NCBI GenBank assembly: GCA_017442865.1
Contig: JAFRXK010000041.1
Span: 1 to 43,093 of the forward strand
Reading direction: 5' to 3'
Length of the DNA stretch: 43,093 bases
Origin: Lachnospiraceae bacterium
GTDB taxonomy: Bacteria > Bacillota > Clostridia > Lachnospirales > Lachnospiraceae
Position numbers and translations under genes: made by a program. Below the pieces are notes generated by a model. The model was not told where the DNA came from, did not search any database, and saw only the letters and a list, made by a program, of their open reading frames with translations. This document shows positions 32,373-38,656 of this stretch, piece by piece. Within the stretch, counting starts at the first letter, position 1, and the number at the start of each line of letters is the position of its first letter.

Positions 32373-33815
32373 TTAAACTGTACCATGTTTTTTATTAGGA
32401 CGGTTCTCAATCTTTGTATATAACATCTCAAATGCACCGATAACGTACTTTCTTGTATCCTTTGCATCTATAATATTATCAATATATCCTCTTCTTGCAG
32501 CTGAAACAACATTTGACTGAAGTGCAGCATACTCTGCAGCCTTCTCATTTACAAGTGCTGCGCCGCCGCCTGCCGAAATCTCATCAGCGTAAATAATCTT
32601 TGCTGCGCTTACGGAATCCATCATACCTACAGAAGCGTCTGCCCATGCAAATGTCATATCTGCGCCGATAGACTTATTGTTCATTGCAAGATAAGATGTA
32701 CCGTATGCCTCACCTATAATAACATTAACCTTCGGAACTGTTGCGTTTGCAAAAGCATAAATAAGCTTTGCGGCAGCCTTTGCAATCTTAACCTCTTCAG
32801 CCTTTGTTGCCTTGTAGCCCTTAACGCTTGTAAGTGTAAGTACCGGAATGTTAAATGCATCACAGAAGTTCACAAACTCAGCAGCCTTGTAGCAGCCTGA
32901 CGCTGTAAGCACGCTGTCAAACTTCTCTGTAACATTGCCATCCTCGTCAAGAATCTCACTGCGGTTTGCAACTGCGCCTACAGTAGTTCCGTTCAGGCGT
33001 ATAAAGCCTGTAACCATCTCTTTTGCATAACCTTCCTTGGTCTCAAAGAAGAAGTTATCATCTGAAATTGCAGCAAGAGCCGCTGATGTATCTCCGGCAA
33101 AACCTTCAACGCCTTCGCATACACGGTTAAGGTCATCCTGAGTCTCCTCATAGGACATATCCTCTTCATTGTTTGCAGGAAGAATAGAAATCAAAGTTCT
33201 TACCTTCTCTATAAGCTCAGCCTCATCGCCTGTAACATCTACAGTGCCGGCATCATTCTTAAACTTGGCAGAAGCAGTGTCACACTTTGAAGCAATATTT
33301 CCATCAATTGCGTCAGGAGCATTAACGAACATCTTCGCCTTTGTCTCCATAAATGTAAAGTCAGTAATGGCAGGAATAACAGCCATACCGCCTCCGCATG
33401 AACCCATAACCATAGTTATCTGTGGAATAACTCCCGATGCATTAACCTGGTCAAGATACAGACCTCCTAATGCATTGAGTGCATCTGTTGCCTCCTGAAG
33501 CCTTAATCCGTTACAGTCAATAATGCCGATAACCGGGGCTCCCATCTTCATAGCCATAGAATAAACCTGAGAAATCTTCTTTGCATGCATCTCGCCTACA
33601 GAACCGCCTAAAACTGATGCATCCTGGCTGTATACATATACGAGATTACCATTGATAGTACCGTAGCCTGTAACAACGCCGTCTGCAGGAGTTTCCTTGG
33701 TCTGCATATTAAAATCGGTGCTTCTTGCTGATATAAGACTTCCGATTTCAACAAAGCTCTGAGCATCAAGTAAGCTTTCAATTCTACCGCTTGCATTTTT
33801 TGTTGAATTACTCAT
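32373..33815 (-). CDS. Acyl-CoA carboxyltransferase (MmdA / transcarboxylase 12S type)
   Basis: This is the CoA-ester carboxyltransferase subunit of biotin-dependent decarboxylases. The 480-residue protein shows the two crotonase-fold halves: GGSVGEMHAKKI and GSCGGGMAVIPAITDF in the first, and GEAYGTSYLAMNNKSIGADMTFAW in the second, which hold the oxyanion holes. The start is the ATG at 33815 with GGAGG upstream. The acyl-CoA substrate (methylmalonyl-, malonyl- or glutaconyl-CoA) cannot be told by eye. It is the first gene of the Na+-pump cluster. Confidence 0.9.
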   Translation of the reverse strand: MSNSTKNASGRIESLLDAQSFVEIGSLISARSTDFNMQTKETPADGVVTGYGTINGNLVYVYSQDASVLGGSVGEMHAKKISQVYSMAMKMGAPVIGIIDCNGLRLQEATDALNALGGLYLDQVNASGVIPQITMVMGSCGGGMAVIPAITDFTFMETKAKMFVNAPDAIDGNIASKCDTASAKFKNDAGTVDVTGDEAELIEKVRTLISILPANNEEDMSYEETQDDLNRVCEGVEGFAGDTSAALAAISDDNFFFETKEGYAKEMVTGFIRLNGTTVGAVANRSEILDEDGNVTEKFDSVLTASGCYKAAEFVNFCDAFNIPVLTLTSVKGYKATKAEEVKIAKAAAKLIYAFANATVPKVNVIIGEAYGTSYLAMNNKSIGADMTFAWADASVGMMDSVSAAKIIYADEISAGGGAALVNEKAAEYAALQSNVVSAARRGYIDNIIDAKDTRKYVIGAFEMLYTKIENRPNKKHGTV

Positions 33816-33869
33816 TTTGCAGTCCTCCAATTATATTTATATTGTAAAATCAATTTTCCACCACATAAC

Positions 33870-33898
33870 ATTCTAATGCCTGCAAGTATTTTTTTCAA
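33870..33898 (-). promoter_or_regulatory. Predicted promoter of the carboxylase/Na+ pump cluster
   Basis: On the minus strand TTGAAA (33893-33898), 17 bases and TAGAAT (33870-33875) lie about 55 bases before the first gene. Confidence 0.5.
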
Positions 33899-33972
33899 GT
33901 TCTTTATTGGCAAAATTGTATTATTTTTTTGCGGATTTCTATTTGTCTTATAACAATGTGATATAAAATATA

Positions 33973-35061
33973 CTATTCAAGCTGTCTTCTTGTATAATAT
34001 CCGGTATCAATTATTAATTTTTCATAATTTTCATAGTCAACGCATACCGGTTCACATAAATAAACCGGAGCATTTATAAATCCGTTATTCAGGGATTCTG
34101 CATCAAATTCAGGCACCGAAGAATTGTTCAAAACAGCCTTTGCAAGCTCCACAGTCTTTCCGGTCAACGCCTTATAATCCATAAGCACGGTCATTCCCTG
34201 CTTTTTTTCCGCAATACTTTTGACCGATTCAAGTGAACAGCCACAGCCTGTAACTACAGGAAAGGTTCCATTATAATGGTAATCCACAGACTTCACTACC
34301 TCCTGTGCAATATCGTCATTGACGCAAAGCACCGCATCAAGAATCTGCTCCTCATCATAATACTCTTCAATCAGCCTTCTCATTCTTTTCGATGCGGTAT
34401 TATCATCCTCTTCAGTCTCAAAATTCACAGTAATTGTCTCAGCATACGACATATCGCCTGACAAAACCTTAAGCACCCCTGCATCAAAATATGGCTTTAA
34501 AACCTCCATTGCACTGTCATAATGTCTTTTTGAATAAACCTCACCGCTTGCTCCGGAAAAAATCTCTATATTGTATGTAACATTTCCCGGACAGTTGTCA
34601 AGGTCAAGCCTGTCTGCTATATATTTTCCCTGTAAATATCCTGTTTTTGAATCATCAAAGGCAACATAATATGAAACCTCGTCACTATTGCTTATAATCT
34701 CATCATAGGAAATAATACAGGCACCTCCTGCCTTTGCCCCGGCAATAGCCTGTCCGATTTTATCTGCATCAACAGCATCAATTATAATAACCCTGCACTT
34801 ATCTGCTAAATGCTGTTTAATCTGTGAAGCCTGAAGCTCAACGTTATTTGACGCATAATCAAGTTTAACGTTATATCCGGCGCCTTCAAGCGCTGATTTT
34901 ATGGCATTACCCTCCTGGTTCTGCTCAATATCTTCTTTTGAAGCAAATAACACAGCCACATCCGGTTTAACCGGTTCAGGCGGCTGCTCTCCACAGCCGG
35001 AACACAGGCATATAAAAACTGCAGTCATAACAATGCAGCTGATTCTTTTTATAATTTTCAT
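33973..35061 (-). CDS. Sugar-type ABC substrate-binding lipoprotein (orphan)
   Basis: The 362-residue protein has a signal peptide with a lipobox (CLCSGC) and a periplasmic-binding-protein fold of the ribose/ChvE type: VAVLFASKEDIEQNQEGNAIKSALEGAGY, IIIDAVDADKIGQAIAGAKAGG, YYVAFDDSKTGYLQGKYIADRL and LCVNDDIAQEVVKSVDYH. It would bind a sugar outside the membrane. No ABC permease or ATPase gene is nearby, so it may serve a transporter encoded elsewhere or a sensor kinase. The start is the ATG at 35061, with GAGGTG upstream. It is monocistronic, ahead of the carboxylase cluster. Confidence 0.85.
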   Translation of the reverse strand: MKIIKRISCIVMTAVFICLCSGCGEQPPEPVKPDVAVLFASKEDIEQNQEGNAIKSALEGAGYNVKLDYASNNVELQASQIKQHLADKCRVIIIDAVDADKIGQAIAGAKAGGACIISYDEIISNSDEVSYYVAFDDSKTGYLQGKYIADRLDLDNCPGNVTYNIEIFSGASGEVYSKRHYDSAMEVLKPYFDAGVLKVLSGDMSYAETITVNFETEEDDNTASKRMRRLIEEYYDEEQILDAVLCVNDDIAQEVVKSVDYHYNGTFPVVTGCGCSLESVKSIAEKKQGMTVLMDYKALTGKTVELAKAVLNNSSVPEFDAESLNNGFINAPVYLCEPVCVDYENYEKLIIDTGYYTRRQLE

Positions 35062-35092
35062 AGCACACCTCAAAAAGCATCAAATTATCTCA

Positions 35093-35121
35093 ATTATATT
35101 ATTCATAAGCTTTATTGTCAA
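35093..35121 (-). promoter_or_regulatory. Predicted promoter of the sugar-binding lipoprotein gene
   Basis: On the minus strand TTGACA (35116-35121), 17 bases and TATAAT (35093-35098) give a consensus promoter about 30 bases from the start codon. Confidence 0.75.
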
Positions 35122-35241
35122 TTGCGGATAGATGGGCTTTTCCACCTTAAAGCGTGTCGTTATTATGTGAATTACCCTTATCGCTAAGGGCGTGTCGTTC
35201 ACATTCACTCATTAGTCTGCATGAGTTTCATACAAACAAAA

Positions 35242-35270
35242 AGACCGAAAGCTTAATCCACCTTCGGTCT
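35242..35270 (-). terminator. Terminator of the minus-strand tRNA-Leu
   Basis: AGACCGAA (35242-35249) pairs with TTCGGTCT (35263-35270), and the minus strand continues TTTTTG. It begins four bases after the tRNA discriminator base. Confidence 0.8.
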
Positions 35271-35274
35271 GTCA

Positions 35275-35359
35275 TGCAGTTGACGGGACTTGAACCCGTA
35301 CGAGCGCAATGCTCACTAGATCCTTAGTCTAGCGCGTATGCCAATTCCGCCACAACTGC
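35275..35359 (-). tRNA. tRNA-Leu, anticodon AAG
   Basis: The transcript starts GCAGTTG and ends CAACTGC plus discriminator A, with a 7-bp acceptor stem, a GCGGAATTGG D-region, long class II variable arm and GGGTTCAAGTCCC T-arm. The anticodon stem CTAGA/TCTAG holds the loop CTAAGGA, giving anticodon AAG (codons CUU, and CUC/CUA if A34 becomes inosine). CCA is not encoded. Confidence 0.93.
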
Positions 35360-35390
35360 GTATTTAATTTGTCATCTCGCTGATGACTTC

Positions 35391-35422
35391 ATTATAATAT
35401 CACTTAAGATTCTGTTTGTCAA
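35391..35422 (-). promoter_or_regulatory. Predicted promoter of tRNA-Leu(AAG)
   Basis: On the minus strand TTGACA (35417-35422), 17 bases and TATTAT (35394-35399); a TATAAT overlaps three bases further on. It lies about 35 bases before the tRNA. Confidence 0.65.
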
Positions 35423-35523
35423 CACTATTTTTAAATTTTTTTATTTATGTGTTTTGTTTGTTTTGTTTGAGCAAATTATACAATATCAATATCATTGTTC
35501 ATTTTATAAAAGCTAAAAAAATA

Positions 35524-35552
35524 TTGACAACTTCAAATTAAACTGCTATACT
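35524..35552 (+). promoter_or_regulatory. Predicted promoter of tRNA-Leu(CAG)
   Basis: TTGACA (35524-35529), 17 bases and TATACT (35547-35552) end 18 bases before the tRNA. The spacing and sequence are near consensus. Confidence 0.8.
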
Positions 35553-35570
35553 GATTTAGCATTTAATTTT

Positions 35571-35654
35571 GCAGTTGTGGCGGAATTGGCATACGCGCAT
35601 GATTCAGGTTCATGTCCACGTCAGTGGGTTCGGGTTCAAGTCCCGTCAACTGCA
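35571..35654 (+). tRNA. tRNA-Leu, anticodon CAG
   Basis: The acceptor stem, D-arm start and T-arm are the same as in the divergent tRNA-Leu at 35275-35359, but the anticodon stem CATGA/TCATG holds loop TTCAGGT, giving anticodon CAG (codon CUG). The variable arm differs. CCA is not encoded. Confidence 0.94.
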
Positions 35655-35660
35655 CTTACT

Positions 35661-35693
35661 AAGGATGGAAGGGTTATAATCTCTGCCATCCTT
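35661..35693 (+). terminator. Terminator of tRNA-Leu(CAG)
   Basis: AAGGATGG (35661-35668) pairs with CCATCCTT (35686-35693), followed by TTTG. It sits seven bases after the tRNA. Confidence 0.8.
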
Positions 35694-35784
35694 TTTGTTT
35701 TAATGTCTTATATATCTGCTGCATACATGTCAATCCTCTCCTGCAGCCGCCAAGTCGCCTGTTCAGCTTTACAGACGTACAAAC

Positions 35785-36036
35785 CTATTCCGCTTTTACC
35801 GCCCTTATATACAGCTGACTGTTTGCATAATCAGGCAGTGTGATTACCGCGCTGTCACCCTCTGAATCTCTTGACAGACGCCCGTTTATCATATTTGCAA
35901 AGGCTCTTACGGCTTTCTTCTCATTGTCAGCCTCAAGCCTCGCCTCATCAATATATAACATGATATCGCGCTTCTCCTCGCGCGCCAATTTACCCTTTTT
36001 AGCCTTAAAATCTTCAAGTTCAAACCTGTAATACAT
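35785..36036 (-). CDS. Small charged protein of unknown function
   Basis: I do not recognise this 83-residue protein. It is rich in Lys, Arg, Glu and Asp, begins MYYRFELEDFKAKKGKLARE and ends with a possible beta strand (SAVITLPDYANSQLYIRAVKAE). No membrane segment or Cys motif is visible. The start at 36036 has GGAGGGG seven bases upstream, much better than an ATG eight codons earlier. It is convergent with the tRNA-Leu(CAG) gene. Confidence 0.6.
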   Translation of the reverse strand: MYYRFELEDFKAKKGKLAREEKRDIMLYIDEARLEADNEKKAVRAFANMINGRLSRDSEGDSAVITLPDYANSQLYIRAVKAE

Positions 36037-36207
36037 CTTTACCCCTCCAAAGTGTATCAATACTTGAATTAGTCTATATTATATTTATTAAAAAAGCAAG
36101 TCTATTTTGCATTATTGACATTTATATCATCAGGAAAACACAACAGGCTCTGTTCAGCTCTGTTCAGCCCTGTTTATCATAAAAAACAAAATTATAAGGG
36201 AGTTTTT

Positions 36208-36591
36208 ATGGACTGTAATTATCACTCAACCAAAGCATTACTTAAAGAATATCGCGAGCTTGAATTTGTAGCCTGTACGTATACAAAAGCCGGTCAGACT
36301 GCAGCCATCCGTGAAACAGGCACTGCCTATTACGACAGTACATATGATAAATACATAATGTTTAACAGTATCAAAAAAGGACTTGACACTCTTAGAAGGC
36401 TCCCTTCACACGGAGAAATGCTTTATAAAATAATATACTACAACTATATTTCGCCAGAAATATATTACAAATCAAGCGAAATCATCGCACAGCTTAAAAC
36501 AGACAGGATATATCTTTCCGAGAGAAGCTATTACCGCAAAAAAAAGCAGGCCATCAGCCTGCTTAGTGAAATCATAAAATCCTTTTGCTAA
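36208..36591 (+). CDS. Hypothetical protein, weakly ArpU/RinA-like
   Basis: The 127-residue protein starts at the ATG at 36208 with AAGGGAG upstream. It is helical and basic, with several Tyr and a C-terminal segment ERSYYRKKKQAISLLSEIIKS that resembles the recognition helix of phage late-gene regulators (ArpU, RinA) or the DUF1492 sigma-like family. That resemblance is by eye and weak. No phage genes are near, so it may be a remnant or an independent regulator. The last 16 bases of the gene (36576-36591) recur in the terminator at 36645-36660. Confidence 0.6.
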   Translation: MDCNYHSTKALLKEYRELEFVACTYTKAGQTAAIRETGTAYYDSTYDKYIMFNSIKKGLDTLRRLPSHGEMLYKIIYYNYISPEIYYKSSEIIAQLKTDRIYLSERSYYRKKKQAISLLSEIIKSFC

Positions 36592-36646
36592 AACGTGCTC
36601 TGGCAAGTTGCTTAATTCTTTTGCCGATTCGCACCCTAAACAAAAA

Positions 36647-36683
36647 AATCCTTTTGCTAAGATATACTCTTAACAAAAGGATT
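36647..36683 (-). terminator. Terminator of infC-rpmI-rplT
   Basis: AATCCTTTTG (36647-36656) pairs with CAAAAGGATT (36674-36683), with TAAGA/TCTTA extending the stem. On the minus strand it is followed by seven Ts. It lies 115 bases after rplT, with a repeat element in between. Confidence 0.8.
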
Positions 36684-36798
36684 GTGTGCATTTAAAGTCG
36701 AATACCTCGCCCCTTGGGGTGGGGTATTCGACCCTCGCGGCAGTCGCCAAATGGACGAGCAAGCTCGTCCGCTTGGCTCGTTGCTCGCGGGAATAAAA
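36684..36798. repeat. Structured interspersed repeat between rplT and its terminator
   Basis: Two hairpins are nested here: GTCGAATACC (36697-36706) with GGTATTCGAC (36723-36732), and GGACGAGC-AA-GCTCGTCC (36753-36770) extended by CCAA/TTGG. The end next to rplT (36770-36796) matches the repeat at 11186-11210 in reverse orientation. It is GC-richer than its surroundings and carries no gene. Confidence 0.75.
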
Positions 36799-37155
36799 TT
36801 AGTTGAGCTTATCCTTTGCAACGTCTACTAACTTTGCAAATCCCTCTGCATCATTAACTGCCATGTCTGCAAGGATCTTTCTGTTCATCTCAACACCTGC
36901 AAGCTTAAGACCATACATGAATCTGCTGTATGATAATCCGTTGATTCTTGCAGCAGCATTGATACGTGCAATCCAGAGCTGTCTGAACTGTCTCTTCTTC
37001 TGCTTTCTGCCTGCGTATGAGCTTGCTAAAGCTCTCATAACTGACTGCTTTGCAATTCTGTACTGCTTTGATCTGGCACCTCTATATCCCTTAGCGAGCT
37101 TTAACACTCTGTTATGCTTCTTTCTAGCGTTTAATCCGCCTTTAACTCTTGCCAT
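36799..37155 (-). CDS. rplT: 50S ribosomal protein L20
   Basis: L20 binds 23S rRNA early in 50S assembly and, in Firmicutes, represses its own operon. The 118 residues begin [34 protein letters not shown] sequence and include [19 protein letters not shown], both diagnostic. It is the last gene of infC-rpmI-rplT. The TAA is followed immediately by a repeat element. Confidence 0.98.
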   Translation of the reverse strand: MARVKGGLNARKKHNRVLKLAKGYRGARSKQYRIAKQSVMRALASSYAGRKQKKRQFRQLWIARINAAARINGLSYSRFMYGLKLAGVEMNRKILADMAVNDAEGFAKLVDVAKDKLN

Positions 37156-37187
37156 TTTAAGTTTCCTCCTTCTATATCAATCCAACA

Positions 37188-37385
37188 TTACATATATGGT
37201 AAAATCTTCTTCATTACTTTTGCGTTTGTAGAATCAGTAATGGTTGATTTTCTTAAGTTTCTCTTTCTCTTTGTTGTCTTCTTTGTGAGGATATGGCTCT
37301 TGTAAGCCTTCATTCTCTTTAACTTTCCTGTACCGGTTTTCTTAAAACGCTTTGCTGCTGCTCTGCTTGTCTTTACCTTTGGCAT
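37188..37385 (-). CDS. rpmI: 50S ribosomal protein L35
   Basis: The 65-residue basic protein starts [20 protein letters not shown] and includes [20 protein letters not shown], matching L35. It lies between infC and rplT with gaps of 28 and 32 bases. Confidence 0.98.
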   Translation of the reverse strand: MPKVKTSRAAAKRFKKTGTGKLKRMKAYKSHILTKKTTKRKRNLRKSTITDSTNAKVMKKILPYM

Positions 37386-37413
37386 GATATTTTCCTCCTT
37401 AATCTATCGTTGT

Positions 37414-37920
37414 TTACTTTTTCTCGGTTAAGAACATAACCAAGCTTCTGCCTTCCACTTTTGACGGCTTATCAATTATAGCGACATCTGATAACTTCTC
37501 TGCAAAATCATCCAGAATATGCTTTGAAGCAGCCATGTGGCTCATCTCACGTCCCCTGAAGCGAAGCGTAACCTTAACCTTGTCACCCTTTGCAAGGAAC
37601 TTTCTTGCCGCATTGACCTTTGTATTCAAATCATTCTCCTCAATGTTCGGAGACAGACGCACCTCTTTGATATCGATGACCTTCTGCTTTTTCTTGGCCT
37701 CTTTTTCTTTTCTGGCAAGATCATAACGGTACTTACCGTAATCAATAATCTTGCAGACAGGTGGTGTCGCATTAGGCGCAATCTTAACAAGATAAAGCTC
37801 AGCCTCCCTGGCAAGCTTCATCGCCTCTTTTGCTGACATAATACCTAACTGTCCCCCGTCGGCACTTATAACACGTACCTCTTTGTCTCTGATTTGTTCG
37901 TTAATCATTAACTCGCTAAT
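37414..37920 (-). CDS. infC: Translation initiation factor IF-3, AUU start
   Basis: IF-3 binds the 30S subunit and checks the start codon. N-terminal (INEQIRDKEVRVISADGGQLGIM) and C-terminal domains are present. An ATG at 37908 has no usable binding site, but four codons upstream ATT at 37920 lies seven bases after GGAGGTG (37928-37934) and gives (M)SELMINEQIR, like Bacillus IF-3 (which starts with AUU). The rare start lets IF-3 repress its own translation. Length from ATT is 168 residues. rpmI and rplT follow. Confidence 0.93.
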   Translation of the reverse strand: MSELMINEQIRDKEVRVISADGGQLGIMSAKEAMKLAREAELYLVKIAPNATPPVCKIIDYGKYRYDLARKEKEAKKKQKVIDIKEVRLSPNIEENDLNTKVNAARKFLAKGDKVKVTLRFRGREMSHMAASKHILDDFAEKLSDVAIIDKPSKVEGRSLVMFLTEKK

Positions 37921-37934
37921 AACTGTGCACCTCC

Positions 37935-38132
37935 ATGTGTAATATGCCGTGCATGCTTATATAATCTGCCGTTGACAGTTTCCCTCGCATGCTTTGGCAA
38001 ATAAAAAAGTGGATAGACAGACTATCCACAAACTAAGCTCGATAAATATAATTATTCAAACCTAAAAACCTTAGTCACCTGCTTATGCTAAGGTGAGAGT
38101 GGATACTCTTCTTCAACTGGTTGCTCTTGCAA
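37935..38132 (-). ncRNA. L20-type leader with transcription attenuator (infC operon)
   Basis: The leader, about 200 bases, has a strong terminator hairpin GTGGATAG/CTATCCAC (38009-38016 and 38022-38029) followed on the minus strand by six Ts, and an upstream hairpin CCTTAG/CTAAGG (38069-38074 and 38088-38093). In Bacillus, L20 binds such a leader and promotes termination before infC. No gene is seen in 37921-38229. Confidence 0.75.
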
Positions 38133-38139
38133 CTCATTA

Positions 38140-38168
38140 ATATTAACATATGAATATCCATATGTCAA
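38140..38168 (-). promoter_or_regulatory. Predicted promoter of the infC operon
   Basis: On the minus strand TTGACA (38163-38168), 17 bases and TAATAT (38140-38145). The spacer contains the palindrome-like GGATATTC. Confidence 0.75.
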
Positions 38169-38194
38169 CAGTAAATATAATATTTTTTATGTAA

Positions 38195-38222
38195 ATGGCG
38201 GTTTAAATTTTTAAGCCGCCAT
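38195..38222 (-). terminator. Terminator after the DUF1540-like gene
   Basis: ATGGCGG (38195-38201) pairs with CCGCCAT (38216-38222), with AT pairs inside. The T-rich tail is interrupted. It overlaps no gene and could work on both strands. Confidence 0.6.
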
Positions 38223-38229
38223 AACATGT

Positions 38230-38544
38230 TTACTTTGCTTCAAAGCTTGCACAATTTGTTTCCGCTGAATCCGAGGCACCGTTTCCGCTGATAGTAATAT
38301 GCTTCGCACTACACTTCAAATTTTCATTAAAGCGGCACTGCACAGCCTCACACTCAACAGAAAGTGCAAGATTCTTTGTCTCATATTCATTTCTGCTTCC
38401 GCTTTCATTCTTTTCATCAAAGCTTGAGCATAATGTATCCTCACTTTTATCAGCATCAGTTCCTTCTACCAGAATAGTACGCTTACAGCAGTAATTATCT
38501 GAATTATGAAGACAGTTCTTAACATCACATCTTAAAGCCGGCAT
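38230..38544 (-). CDS. Cys-rich protein with two DUF1540-like repeats
   Basis: The 104-residue protein contains two similar Cys clusters. The first, about residues 5-41 (CDVKNCLHNSDNYCC to LCSSF), and the second, about 63-101 (CEAVQCRFNENLKC to NCASF), each follow C-x4-C-x7-C...C-x-SF. This is the DUF1540 pattern, common in Clostridia and presumed to bind a metal. Function is unknown. It stands alone between terminators. Confidence 0.82.
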   Translation of the reverse strand: MPALRCDVKNCLHNSDNYCCKRTILVEGTDADKSEDTLCSSFDEKNESGSRNEYETKNLALSVECEAVQCRFNENLKCSAKHITISGNGASDSAETNCASFEAK

Positions 38545-38571
38545 ATCAACGCCCTCCTGACAATTAAATTA

Positions 38572-38616
38572 AAAGGTGTCAACTTACATCTGCTTCAGAT
38601 CGTCCTATGACACCTT
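38572..38616 (-). terminator. Terminator of the pRiA4b ORF-3-like gene
   Basis: AGGTGTCA (38574-38581) pairs with TGACACCT (38608-38615), with a smaller ATCTG/CAGAT hairpin in the loop; the minus strand continues TTTAATTT. Confidence 0.75.
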
Positions 38617-38656
38617 TATTATAATTGTGTACAGGGATGCATGAAAATATGCCTTA

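Noticed and set aside
36208..36591. Prophage remnant based on the ArpU/RinA-like look of the hypothetical protein
   Set aside because: No phage integrase, portal, terminase or attachment repeats are near; the resemblance is limited to a short basic helix.
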